Positions 1 through 9,428 of a stretch of 64,000 nucleotides of DNA are shown here, one piece after another. The position numbers and the translations under genes are program-made. Within the stretch, counting starts at the first letter, position 1, and each line of letters starts with the position of its first letter. The notes under the pieces are model-generated. The model was given only the letters and a program-made list of their open reading frames with translations. It searched no databases and was not told the DNA's origin. The stretch is from Desulfobulbus oralis (GTDB lineage: Bacteria; Desulfobacterota; Desulfobulbia; Desulfobulbales; Desulfobulbaceae), in assembly GCF_002952055.1 (NCBI RefSeq), contig NZ_CP021255.1, positions 558,001 to 622,000 on the forward strand, written 5' to 3'.

Positions 1-231
1 GTTCGCTATCGCGCCATGGAACTGCCAGTACCGCTCAAGGCCATGGTCCGCCTGCATAAAACGCCCAGCCGCTCGGGCAAGCACTACTTTGCCCTGCTCT
101 ACAGCGCTTGCCTGCTCTTCCTGGCCCTCTCCTCCTTCTGGATGTTCCCCAGGGCAAGCGGCAAGCGCGGGCGTGGTTTCAAAATGGCCGGGGCCGGGCT
201 GGTGCTGGCCCTCTTGCTGCTGATTTTCTGA
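1..231 (+). CDS. 3' end of an unidentified membrane protein gene (partial)
   Basis: The reading frame is open from the first base of the window to a TGA at 229-231, so this is the tail of a gene that starts upstream. The visible 76 residues hold two hydrophobic segments (roughly residues 29-44 and 58-75) separated by a basic loop containing GKRGRG. The protein ends directly after the second segment, as for an integral membrane protein with its C-terminus at the membrane. An internal ATG at 16 exists but nothing supports it as a start. It converges with the minus-strand Nudix gene ending at 256. I do not recognise the family. Confidence 0.5.
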   Translation, partial: VRYRAMELPVPLKAMVRLHKTPSRSGKHYFALLYSACLLFLALSSFWMFPRASGKRGRGFKMAGAGLVLALLLLIF

Positions 232-255
232 GGCCCCGAACTGGGGCACGGGGCC

Positions 256-798
256 CTATCGCTGCAGCCATGCGGCAGGCTGTTCTTGCTCGAGCCGCCG
301 CAGAATCTCCAGGCCATCCGGCGTGACCTTTTCTGCCGGCCCCAGAGCGAAAATTTCCTCAAGGCCCATGAAACGGCCGCAGTCGATTTCTTCTTTTTGC
401 AGGGAAAAGGGCCCTTCGTGGCGACAGCCGTATATCCGGCCCCAGACTCTGGTCTCGGGGCCGTCGTAAAAGTGGTCGAACAGCAGGCTCAGGCCGGCCG
501 CGATGCCCAGCTCTTCCATGAGTTCCCTCTGGGCGGATTCCTCATAGTTTTCACCGGCCTGAACCACGCCGCCCGCGGCCGGATCCCAGTAGCCGGGGAA
601 GACATCCTTGCTGCCTGAGCGTTTCTGGACAAAAAGCTCGCCCGCCTGGTTGCGGACAAGGATATAGGAGGCGCGGTGGATCAGCCTCTGGCTTCGCATG
701 GTGCTGCGGGCCACCACGCCCAGTGCCCGATTGTCCCGATCCACAATGGTGACCAGTTCGGGATGAGGTGCAGGAGCTGGTATGCTTTCCCGCTTCAT
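256..798 (-). CDS. Nudix hydrolase (YfcD-like)
   Basis: This 180-residue protein belongs to the Nudix family, which cleaves nucleoside diphosphates linked to another moiety. The Nudix box is seen at about residues 77-99: GGVVQAGENYEESAQ followed by RELMEELG, giving the GX5EX7REUXEEXGU pattern with all acidic metal ligands. The segment around SYILVRNQAGELFVQKR (44-60) is typical of the YfcD/IDI-like branch. The ATG at 798 overlaps the stop of the upstream DciA-like gene by four bases, so the two are probably translationally coupled. The frame stays open much further upstream, but that extension is antisense-style reading of the neighbour. The substrate cannot be told from sequence. Confidence 0.85.
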   Translation of the reverse strand: MKRESIPAPAPHPELVTIVDRDNRALGVVARSTMRSQRLIHRASYILVRNQAGELFVQKRSGSKDVFPGYWDPAAGGVVQAGENYEESAQRELMEELGIAAGLSLLFDHFYDGPETRVWGRIYGCRHEGPFSLQKEEIDCGRFMGLEEIFALGPAEKVTPDGLEILRRLEQEQPAAWLQR

Positions 799-1277
799 GG
801 CGACCCCTGGCCGGCGCCTGTTGCCTGACCGTTGGCCGGGCCGCTGTGCCGCTCCTGCCAAAGCTGCCAGAGGCGTCCCAGCGCTTCGCGGCTGCTTTGG
901 TCGGCAATGGCCTGAAAGCTTGACGGCAAAGGCCGGGCGGGCGCCGCTTGCTGCCCAGGGGCCGGCCCGGTGGCCGCAAACCACGAAGGCTCGACCACAC
1001 AGCGGAAGCCGGCAATGCTGCGGTCTGCCGCCAGCGGCCGGATCCGTCGGAGCAGCTCCCGCTGCCGGAACAGGAGTTCCTGCGCCCAGATGGCGTGGCT
1101 GACATAGAGCCAGAGCGTTTGGCCACGCAGGGCTACGGGCCGGCTGTGACGCGCCGCTTCCTCGCCGGCGATGTGCGGCCATTTGCTGTACAGGCCCTGC
1201 ACCTGCCACGCATCCTGCCACTGCCGCTCCCGAAAAAGGGTCGGCAGAATATGGCGCAATGTGGTGAATTTCTTCAT
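795..1277 (-). CDS. DUF721/DciA-like protein
   Basis: This 160-residue protein matches the DUF721 (DciA) type. Near the N-terminus it has VQGLYSKWPHIAGEEAARHS, then a hydrophobic strand (TLWLYVSHAIWAQEL) and RQRELLRRI. DciA-family proteins help load the replicative helicase DnaB in many bacteria that lack DnaC. The C-terminal half (about 105-160) is proline, alanine and glutamine rich and looks disordered. The gene lies between the GDYXXLXY gene (ending 1298) and the Nudix gene, overlapping the latter by four bases. The family call rests on the N-terminal pattern only. A role in replication is inferred from the family. Confidence 0.65.
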   Translation of the reverse strand: MKKFTTLRHILPTLFRERQWQDAWQVQGLYSKWPHIAGEEAARHSRPVALRGQTLWLYVSHAIWAQELLFRQRELLRRIRPLAADRSIAGFRCVVEPSWFAATGPAPGQQAAPARPLPSSFQAIADQSSREALGRLWQLWQERHSGPANGQATGAGQGSP

Positions 1278-1297
1278 CCTATCGTACAGATCCGGCC

Positions 1298-1920
1298 TCA
1301 GGGCCTCTGTTCCGGGCGCTTATCCTCTGCCGGCTGGCGACGGCGAGCCTTTTGGGTATCCGGCTCCGGCCAGCGATAGCCGGTGAGCATGGCCGTCCCG
1401 TCTTTGCCGAGCGCCACCTCCATTTCCAGGCGGCCCTTGCCTTCCGGCGCCTGCTCCAGCGCACGCCCCCGGCCCTGTTCCACGAAAAAGGCGTCGATCC
1501 CGTAGGCCACTCCGGTCAGGGGCTCGGAGCACATGGCCCGTTTTCGGATCCGGCCCTTGATGAAGGGGCCGCTCGCGGGCGGGGCCAGATCAGCCTGAGC
1601 GACCGTCATCACGCCGCCATCGCCTGGCCGGAGCGCCGTGAAGATAACCAGTTCCTGCCCCGATTCGCCGCTCCCTTTCTCTTCCGCCCTGATGGCGGCT
1701 ATCCTGTCCCGCAGCGCCGGACCGAATTTTTCCGCCTCTATGGCGGCGATGTCATAGCGGAGGGTCACATAGTCCCCCGGAACAGATCCCTGGGATCCAG
1801 AGGCGCGGTGCGCAGCCAGATTCTGGGCGCGGTGCGCAGAATCCATTCGCGTTGACCGGCCATCCAGGCCAGAACCAGTACCTGAACGAGGATGGCGGTG
1901 ATGATTGCAGCTTTTCTCAT
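1298..1920 (-). pseudogene. GDYXXLXY-family protein, frameshifted
   Basis: The N-terminal part (MRKAAIITAILVQVLVLAWM, then DPRDLFRG) is in one frame and the C-terminal part starting GDYVTLRYDI is in another. The two join at a run of five cytosines at 1774-1778 (G on the coding strand). One extra G there would give an uninterrupted protein reading DLFRG-DYVTLRYDI of about 205 residues. GDYXXLXY proteins are membrane-anchored partners usually encoded next to DUF2157 proteins, as here: the start codon overlaps the DUF2157 stop by four bases. One N-terminal membrane segment is visible. Both halves look otherwise intact, so a recent indel or an assembly error in the homopolymer is likelier than old decay. 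Confidence 0.75.
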
Positions 1921-3242
1921 GGCATCCTCTCCGCTCTGGGTGGCTTTTGCCCTTTGCGCTGGTACTCGAAGGCAACGTAAAAGAGGAACGCCGCCATGAG
2001 GAGAAAGACCATGCCCCGTGCCAGCAGGCTCTCGAACAGATCGGTGAAGCGCGCGAAGGCCAGGGCTGCCAGCAGGAGCGAGCCGAATGCGACCAGTCCT
2101 GCCCGTGTTTCGCTGCAGCCACGCCACAGTTCACTTAAAGCATGATGTAAAAAAAACAGATTGGCTGCAATCGATATGATGGCGATCGAGCCTTCCGTAT
2201 AGTCCGGCAGATAGTGCTTCGGCCGGCAGCAGGCCAGGAAAACTGCCAGCATTGCAGCCGGTGCGAGCAGGGAGAGGCGCTCGCCGGCCCCGCATGCCTC
2301 CTGCTCCCGCATGCTCTGGATTATGGCCCATGCGTTCAGAATAAAAGCCGCGGACAGGAGCGGCATCGCAATCAGCCAGCGGCTCAGGTCCCCGTTAAAG
2401 CAGCTTGTTCGGGAAAAGGCGTTGACCGCGTCTGGAAAGCTCAAGACGAAGAGCAGGGGCAGATAGAGCAGCAGGCCCGAACGGCGGAAGACGGTCGGGG
2501 CCTGGGGCAGGGCAGCATGCCGCGCGGTCAGCCGGGAAAGGGCCAAGTAGAGGGCGCTGACACCCAGCAGGCTCAGGAAAAAGCTCTTCTGGTTCGTCGT
2601 CAGAACTGCGGTGACGACAAGGGCAAAGGCAAGCGTCGAGGCGCCAAGCAGTACCGGAGAACGAAGGCGCCAAGCCGGCAGGCCCAGGCCCAAGAGGACA
2701 AGGAGCGGCGCGATGGCCGGCCCTGTGTTGTAGTCGATGGCCTCGGTGCAGGCCCAGATGCCCAGCAGCACGGCAGCCAGCAGCCCCTGCGGGATGGAGG
2801 GCAGCGCCCAGGTCAGCAGCAGGGCGCCGCCGGCCCAGATCAGAAAGGCGTCCGGATAGTGGGCGGAGATATGGTAGATCTGCGCTATCAGAAAGATGCC
2901 TGCGCCAAAGAGCATGCTGCCCAGCAGGTGGGCGGCTTCGACCACCCCGTCCGGACAGCGCCGTTGCCGCAGCCACAGGCCCCCGCCGTGGGCCAGCAAC
3001 AGGGCGCCGAAGATGACCCCCAGTTTGGCAAACTTGTGCATGTCCTGCCAGTTGTAGGCAAAGAGCAGGATCACCCCCAGGCCCAGGGCCACTGCCCCGA
3101 AGCCGGCAAAAATCAGGAGGCCCCAGCCAGGGCCCTTTTTTCGCCCTTCTTCATAGGCTGCGATGGCCGTGGCCTGTTCGCGGGCGATCAGGCCGGATGC
3201 CACCCAGCCTTCCAGTTTGGCGCAAAGTTTCTTGCTGTTCAT
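1917..3242 (-). CDS. DUF2157 multi-pass membrane protein
   Basis: This 441-residue protein has a short cytosolic N-terminus (LEGWVASGLIAREQATAIAAY) followed by about ten to twelve hydrophobic segments. That is the architecture of DUF2157 proteins, whose first domain resembles MNSKKLxxxLxxWxxxGLI and whose remainder is an integral membrane bundle. Function is unknown in the family. Start ATG at 3242 is chosen because MNSKK begins the conserved domain; an upstream start at 3308 would add an unrelated stretch. It overlaps the GDYXXLXY gene by four bases, the usual partnership for this family, so the pair forms a small operon with the DciA-like and Nudix genes. Confidence 0.75.
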   Translation of the reverse strand: MNSKKLCAKLEGWVASGLIAREQATAIAAYEEGRKKGPGWGLLIFAGFGAVALGLGVILLFAYNWQDMHKFAKLGVIFGALLLAHGGGLWLRQRRCPDGVVEAAHLLGSMLFGAGIFLIAQIYHISAHYPDAFLIWAGGALLLTWALPSIPQGLLAAVLLGIWACTEAIDYNTGPAIAPLLVLLGLGLPAWRLRSPVLLGASTLAFALVVTAVLTTNQKSFFLSLLGVSALYLALSRLTARHAALPQAPTVFRRSGLLLYLPLLFVLSFPDAVNAFSRTSCFNGDLSRWLIAMPLLSAAFILNAWAIIQSMREQEACGAGERLSLLAPAAMLAVFLACCRPKHYLPDYTEGSIAIISIAANLFFLHHALSELWRGCSETRAGLVAFGSLLLAALAFARFTDLFESLLARGMVFLLMAAFLFYVAFEYQRKGQKPPRAERMP

Positions 3243-3338
3243 GGCGGGATAAACTGAAGCGTATTGGCAGGGCCGCACCGCAGCCACTCGTGCTGAGAGT
3301 CGGTGCACCGTTTTTGGGCCCCGGCTCGTGGCGATGGG

Positions 3339-3908
3339 CTATTGTCTGATATGCACCCGGCCCCCGAAATCGTAGCCATTGGTGGAGAGATCATAGGTCA
3401 TGCTGCCCGCATTCAGGTGAAAATCCTGGGTGATGATCTCCACGTCGCCCGGGCAGACCGCCATCTTGGTGGCGTCGTAGTAGTGCAGCAGATCGGTGCG
3501 CAGCTCTTCTTTTTGCGTGGGTTTACTGATGCGCACATTGTCCATGAGCACCAGTTCCCGGGCTGCCACCAGATAGCGGCCGCGTTTGCTTTCGATGTTG
3601 GTGGGGGGCCGCTGTTTGCCAATGTACATGGCATTGACCCCAATCAGCTCGATCTCGTTGTCCTGCGCGCCGGTATAGGCCTGCCGGGCGTCGATCTGCC
3701 ATTCTTCCTGGCCCTTGCTGGTCAGGGTGATGGACACTTCATCCATGATGAAGTTCTGGATGGGCGAGGACTTGACCGGTTCGGCAAAGCGTGGGTCATA
3801 GCCGCCGCGCGGGGCCAGAAAACGGTTGACCGAGGGCAGCCACAGGGGCGTGCCGAGGAGGAGGAGCAGCGGCAGCAGCCACAGGGCGTTGCGGGGCGAG
3901 CGCAGCAT
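3339..3908 (-). CDS. lptC: LPS export ABC transporter periplasmic protein LptC
   Basis: The 189-residue protein starts with a membrane anchor (residues about 8-24). A beta-rich periplasmic domain follows, with IQNFIMDEVSITLTSKGQEE and IDARQAYTGAQDNEIELIGV, the LptC/LptA beta-jellyroll pattern. LptC joins the LptB2FG inner-membrane complex and passes lipopolysaccharide to LptA across the periplasm. It is the last gene of a tight run with kdsC (two-base gap) and kdsA, which supports the assignment because this order is conserved in Gram-negative bacteria. lptA and lptB, which usually follow, are absent here; the next gene is the DUF2157 protein. Start ATG at 3908 directly precedes the basic residues of the anchor. 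Confidence 0.85.
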   Translation of the reverse strand: MLRSPRNALWLLPLLLLLGTPLWLPSVNRFLAPRGGYDPRFAEPVKSSPIQNFIMDEVSITLTSKGQEEWQIDARQAYTGAQDNEIELIGVNAMYIGKQRPPTNIESKRGRYLVAARELVLMDNVRISKPTQKEELRTDLLHYYDATKMAVCPGDVEIITQDFHLNAGSMTYDLSTNGYDFGGRVHIRQ

Positions 3909-3910
3909 GT

Positions 3911-4453
3911 TTAGCGGTCGAATTGAGCCAGACATTGTTCGCGCAGACCTTGGGCTTCCAGCAGCAGGTCGCAGACCTCCCGGACCGCACCCTGACCACC
4001 CGCCCGGGTGCTGACGAAATGGGCCCGGGACCGCACCTCCGGCACCGCGTTGGCCGGCGCCAGCGCCAGGCCCACCCGGTTGAGCAGCGGCAGGTCTATC
4101 CAGTCGTCGCCCATGTAGGCGCACTCGGTGGCGGCCAGTTTGTCATGCTCCAGAATTGCCTCGAAAGAGGCCAGTTTATCCCTGCAGTTTTCCACAACAT
4201 GCCGCATATGCAGTTCGGCAGCCCGGCAGCGTACCGCTTTCGAAGTTCGGGCCGTGATGATGCCGGTGGCAATGCCATGGTCCGCCAGCAGCCTGAGACC
4301 CAGCCCGTCCTGACAGTGGAAGGCCTTGTGCTCCAGACCCTCGCTGTCGTAGATGATGCGGCCATCGCTCATCACGCCGTCTACATCCAGAAGGAGCAGC
4401 CGGATCTGCCGGCCGCGCGCAAGCGCGTTTTCCCGTGTGGCCGGGGGGCTCAT
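3911..4453 (-). CDS. kdsC: 3-deoxy-D-manno-octulosonate 8-phosphate phosphatase
   Basis: This 180-residue HAD-superfamily enzyme removes phosphate from Kdo-8-phosphate, the step after KdsA in Kdo synthesis for LPS. The catalytic DVDGVMSDG motif is at 23-31, with the nucleophile and acid aspartates at 23 and 25. The C-terminal motif [10 protein letters not shown] (115-124) supplies the metal-binding aspartates, and TGIITARTS lies between. Short HAD proteins without a cap domain that follow kdsA are KdsC tetramers. The start overlaps the kdsA stop by four bases (ATGA), indicating coupled translation. Confidence 0.9.
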   Translation of the reverse strand: MSPPATRENALARGRQIRLLLLDVDGVMSDGRIIYDSEGLEHKAFHCQDGLGLRLLADHGIATGIITARTSKAVRCRAAELHMRHVVENCRDKLASFEAILEHDKLAATECAYMGDDWIDLPLLNRVGLALAPANAVPEVRSRAHFVSTRAGGQGAVREVCDLLLEAQGLREQCLAQFDR

Positions 4454-5298
4454 GGCCTCAGCGCCTCGCGAATGCGCAAAAGGCGCTGCAAAAGCGGCTC
4501 CAGATCTTTCAGGGGCAGGGAATTGGGACCGTCACAGAGCGCACGGTCAGGGTCGGGATGCACCTCGAGAAAGAGACCGTCGATGCCGGCCGCCATGGCC
4601 GCCCGGGCGAGAGGGGCAATGAACTCCCGCTGCCCGCCCGAGCAGGAACCCGCGCCGCCGGGCAACTGCACCGAGTGGGTGCCGTCGAAGATCACCGGGC
4701 AGCCGAAGCCTTGCATGATCTGAAAGGAGCGCATGTCCACCACCAGATTGTTGTAGCCAAAGCTGGCGCCGCGCTCGGTGAGGAGAATGCTCCTGCAGCC
4801 GCCGTCCCGAAGCTTGCCCACCGCATGCTGCATGTCCTGGGGCGAGACAAACTGCCCCTTTTTCACGTTGACCACCTTGCCGGTCTTGGCTGCGGCCAGC
4901 AGCAGGTCGGTCTGGCGGCAGAGAAAGGCCGGAATCTGGATGAGGTCGAGCACCTCGCCGGCCGGCCGGGCCTGGGCGGCTTCGTGGATGTCCGACACCA
5001 CGGGCACCTGCACATCGTTCCTGATCCGGGCAAGCATCCCCAGGCCCTTGTGCAGGCCCGGGCCGCGGAAGGAGCGGATGGAGGTGCGGTTGGCCTTGTC
5101 GAAGGACGCCTTGAACACGTACTGGATGCCCAGCCGGCTGCAGATGGCCCTGACCTCGGTGGCGATTTCCCGGGCCAGCGCCTCACTTTCCAAAACGCAG
5201 GGGCCGGCCAGGAGCAGGAGCGGCTGCTCAGGACCAATACGCAGACTTTTGCCCTCAAAGGGCGTGAAAACAACGGGTTCGATGGCTGCAGAGCTCAT
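4450..5298 (-). CDS. kdsA: 2-dehydro-3-deoxyphosphooctonate aldolase (Kdo-8-P synthase)
   Basis: The 282-residue protein condenses phosphoenolpyruvate with arabinose 5-phosphate to give Kdo-8-phosphate, the first committed step of Kdo synthesis. Seen motifs include [10 protein letters not shown] near residue 30, the substrate-loop [49 protein letters not shown], and near the C-terminus the [15 protein letters not shown] loop. The length is normal for the family. The cysteine in AGPCVLES and the histidine and aspartate-containing segments fit a metal-dependent (class II) form, but that is an inference. It is followed by kdsC with a four-base overlap. A small unidentified ORF lies 28 bases upstream. 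Confidence 0.93.
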   Translation of the reverse strand: MSSAAIEPVVFTPFEGKSLRIGPEQPLLLLAGPCVLESEALAREIATEVRAICSRLGIQYVFKASFDKANRTSIRSFRGPGLHKGLGMLARIRNDVQVPVVSDIHEAAQARPAGEVLDLIQIPAFLCRQTDLLLAAAKTGKVVNVKKGQFVSPQDMQHAVGKLRDGGCRSILLTERGASFGYNNLVVDMRSFQIMQGFGCPVIFDGTHSVQLPGGAGSCSGGQREFIAPLARAAMAAGIDGLFLEVHPDPDRALCDGPNSLPLKDLEPLLQRLLRIREALRP

Positions 5299-5325
5299 GG
5301 GCGCCAGTGTGTTGACCTCTTGTGA

Positions 5326-5634
5326 TCATGGATTTTCCTGCATTTTTTTCCAGGTACTGACCGGAGAACCGCCGCACTCAGTACCGTCCAGGTCGTTGTG
5401 GCCGGCAGTAACCGGAGCGGGCGTGGCCAGAATGTTGCTATGGTCGACCCAGTCTTCGTTTTCGCAGACCCAGGATGCCATGGCATCCGCATCCAGGGCG
5501 AAAACAAGGCTGCTTTTTTTGTGCCGGGCATAGACGATATAACTGTCCGCCTCGGCCGATGTATCGGCCCGTACAGAAAGGTCAGCGCCCACTCCTGCAA
5601 GACCCAGGCCGGTTTTCTCGCCGTTGCTGTCCAC
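5326..5634 (-). CDS. hypothetical acidic small protein between pyrG and kdsA
   Basis: A 102-residue frame starts at a GTG (5634), 31 bases after the pyrG stop, and ends 28 bases before kdsA, so it could be cotranscribed with both. The product is acidic and has natural-looking composition (YIVYARHKKSSLVFALDAD, then WVCENEDWVDH), without repeats, signal peptide or membrane segment. A second frame across the same bases (start near 5658) looks like a shadow, being rich in arginine and proline. No family is recognised. Coding status rests on position and composition only. Confidence 0.4.
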   Translation of the reverse strand: MDSNGEKTGLGLAGVGADLSVRADTSAEADSYIVYARHKKSSLVFALDADAMASWVCENEDWVDHSNILATPAPVTAGHNDLDGTECGGSPVSTWKKMQENP

Positions 5635-5664
5635 CGAGGTGAGCAGCGCAGGCCGGACATGCCC

Positions 5665-7356
<1,692 letters not shown>

Positions 7357-7396
7357 CTATACACGATGCACCCCCTGGGCACAAGCGGAGGGGCCC

Positions 7397-7846
7397 TCAC
7401 TGGCGCCAGATCCGGCGGCAGAGGCGCGCCAGCTCCGCCTGTTGGGCGGCGCTCAGATCGGTGAAGGGCGAATTGTCGTAGGTGGTGTCGCGGTTTTCGA
7501 CCACCAGCACCCTGGCATCAGGGCTCAGGACATGGTTGTGCCACACGCCCCGGCGCACGTTGTACACCAGGCCTGCCTGCAGATCTTCGGCGTGGATCCG
7601 GGTCGCGCACTCCTCGCCTTCCGCAGTCAGGAGCAGGCAGCGGCCGGCGAGCAGCACGAAGACTTCGTCGGTTTCGTTGTGGCGCTGCAGCCTTTTGATG
7701 TTTTCGACCCGCAGATCCTGGGAGAAGTTCAGGATGGCGACCCGCCAGGAGGCAAAATCCACCAGCGGCCGGTAGCCTGGTTCCTGATGGCGGTACACGC
7801 CCAGCAGATGGGCGGGGGTGAGCGGAGCGGGATTCGGAGCGTCCAT
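7397..7846 (-). CDS. cupin-fold protein
   Basis: The 149-residue protein reads as a single cupin. A metal-site strand contains RLQRHNETDEVFVLLAGRC, with histidine and glutamate ligands. A second motif is RRGVWHNHVLSPDARVLVVE, carrying the downstream histidines. The tail, ENRDTTYDNSPFTDLS, resembles small cupins annotated as ureidoglycolate-lyase-like or unknown. No partner enzyme is adjacent to give a substrate. It lies upstream of pyrG on the same strand with 82 bases between, so it may be a separate unit or the first gene of that operon. Function stays open. Confidence 0.6.
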   Translation of the reverse strand: MDAPNPAPLTPAHLLGVYRHQEPGYRPLVDFASWRVAILNFSQDLRVENIKRLQRHNETDEVFVLLAGRCLLLTAEGEECATRIHAEDLQAGLVYNVRRGVWHNHVLSPDARVLVVENRDTTYDNSPFTDLSAAQQAELARLCRRIWRQ

Positions 7847-7994
7847 GACAGGCGGCCGTGGCAGAGGGGGGACGGAGGCGGTGCCACGTCTCTACCATTG
7901 CGATTATGGCCGCGCAAGAAAAACCTGCCTTCCCGCTTCGGGCGTCGCGCTGCGCCGGCTGTCCGCGTTTTCCCGGCGAAAACCGCCCTTTCGC

Positions 7995-8024
7995 TTGACC
8001 TTTTTCCGCATAAAACGCTATATA
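7995..8024 (+). promoter_or_regulatory. sigma-70-type promoter for the Pal-like lipoprotein gene
   Basis: A TTGACC hexamer (7995-8000) and a TATATA hexamer (8019-8024) are separated by 18 bases in locally AT-richer DNA. The likely transcription start is about 25 bases upstream of the ATG at 8058. Seen in sequence; activity is inferred. Confidence 0.6.
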
Positions 8025-8057
8025 GCCTTGTCAGCTTCCCTGTTTATGAGGTCAACT

Positions 8058-8717
8058 ATGACGTATGCCAGAATGCTTCCCCGTCTCGTGCTCCCTGTTC
8101 TTGTCGCCTGCACGCTGATCCTGCCGGCCTGCAAGTCCAAACAGGTCAGCCCCTATACGCCCAGCGGCAAGGCCCGCCCCGACGGCGGCCTGTCGGGGGG
8201 CTTTCCCGAAGGCCATATTACCGAAGAATTCCAGCCCGGTACGGGGGGCAATGCCATGTCCGGCAACCCCTATGGCCCGGCCAATGAGGGTCTGGATGCC
8301 ACTGGCGGCGGCCGGGGCACAGGCAGTCTGTACAGCAACGCCGATTCCCAGAGCGACGCCTGGAAGCGGCAGCACGGCCGCTCCTCGCCCGAAATGCAGC
8401 CGGTGTTTTTCGATTTCGACTCCGCGCTCATCCGCTCCGATCAGGTGCCGGCTATCGAGCACAACGGCGCCTGGCTGAACGCCAATCCGTCCCGTCAGGT
8501 GGTGGTCGAGGGCAATACCGATTACCACGGCACCCAGGAATACAATATGGCTTTGGGCGAGCGCCGCGCGGCCAGCGCCAAGAATTATCTGATCGAGCTG
8601 GGTGTGGCGGCGCAGCGCATCCGCACCATCAGTTACGGCGAAGAGCGGCCGCTCTTTCTGGGCGGCACGGAGAGTGATGAGGCGGGCAATCGCCGGGCCG
8701 ATTTTGTGCTGGAATAG
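8058..8717 (+). CDS. OmpA-family (Pal-like) outer membrane lipoprotein
   Basis: The 219-residue protein has a lipoprotein signal: a hydrophobic segment followed by LILPACKS, where the cysteine would be lipidated. A glycine, serine and asparagine rich linker spans about residues 30-110. The OmpA/Pal peptidoglycan-binding domain follows: VFFDFDSALIRSDQ, then VVVEGNTDYHGTQEYNMALGERRA and ISYGEERPLFLGG. Pal anchors the outer membrane to peptidoglycan and works with TolB. The ATG at 8058 is chosen over 8046 because GAGG stands seven bases before it. No tol genes are adjacent, so Pal itself and another OmpA-type lipoprotein both remain possible. Confidence 0.8.
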   Translation: MTYARMLPRLVLPVLVACTLILPACKSKQVSPYTPSGKARPDGGLSGGFPEGHITEEFQPGTGGNAMSGNPYGPANEGLDATGGGRGTGSLYSNADSQSDAWKRQHGRSSPEMQPVFFDFDSALIRSDQVPAIEHNGAWLNANPSRQVVVEGNTDYHGTQEYNMALGERRAASAKNYLIELGVAAQRIRTISYGEERPLFLGGTESDEAGNRRADFVLE

Positions 8718-8795
8718 CTGAAAACCCAACAGTCCGCATCATCGGGCGCTTTGCCGTTCCACCCCGGCGAGGCGCCTTTTTCGTGAGTCGAAGCC

Positions 8796-9401
8796 ATGGA
8801 AAAAGAACGCTGCCCCTGGTGTCTCCAGGGGACGGAGCAGATGCTCCGCTATCACGACGAGGAATGGGGCAGGCCCTGTTACGAGGATCGGGGGCAGTTT
8901 GAATTCCTGGTGCTGGAGTCGGCCCAGGCCGGCCTGTCCTGGCGCACGATTCTGAGCCGGCGGGCAGGCTACCGCCGGGCCTTTGCCGGTTTTGACCCGG
9001 AAAAGGTGGCGCTCTTTACCGAAAAGGACGTGGCACGGCTGATGACCGACACGGGCATCATCAGAAACCGGAAGAAGATCGAGAGCGCGGTGCAGAATGC
9101 CCGGGTCTTTCTGGAACTGGCCGCCAAACACGGCAGTTTTTGCCGCTGGTTCTGGAATTTCACCGACGGCTGGAGCATCCAGAATGCATGGCAGCGCGTG
9201 GATGAGGTGCCGGCCACCACGCCGCTCTCCGACCGCATTGCCAGGGAGATGAAGGGGCTTGGCTTCAGGTTTCTGGGCAGTACGGTCATCTATGCCCACA
9301 TGCAGGCCACTGGCATGGTGAACGACCACCTCATCAACTGCTTTCGCTATGAGGAGCTCCGCAACTGGCCGCGATTCGAGGCAGGGCTGGGCAAGGGGTG
9401 A
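8796..9401 (+). CDS. tag: DNA-3-methyladenine glycosylase I
   Basis: The 201-residue enzyme removes 3-methyladenine from alkylated DNA and belongs to the helix-hairpin-helix glycosylases. The N-terminus RCPWCLQGTEQMLRYHDEEWG carries the zinc ligands Cys6 and His20; the C-terminal pair is in VNDHLINC (about His178 and Cys182). The conserved LVLESAQAGLSWRTIL segment contains the active-site glutamate region. Length is normal. It stands alone on the plus strand between the Pal-like gene and the convergent G3E GTPase gene, with a gap of about 27 bases to the latter. Confidence 0.93.
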   Translation: MEKERCPWCLQGTEQMLRYHDEEWGRPCYEDRGQFEFLVLESAQAGLSWRTILSRRAGYRRAFAGFDPEKVALFTEKDVARLMTDTGIIRNRKKIESAVQNARVFLELAAKHGSFCRWFWNFTDGWSIQNAWQRVDEVPATTPLSDRIAREMKGLGFRFLGSTVIYAHMQATGMVNDHLINCFRYEELRNWPRFEAGLGKG

Positions 9402-9428
9402 CACTCCCGGGTGCGGGGCTGGAGTCTC

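Noticed and set aside
2214-3257. A 347-codon plus-strand frame opposite the DUF2157 gene
   Set aside because: It is rich in Q, G and R, lacks a ribosome site, and is the shadow of a clear membrane protein gene.
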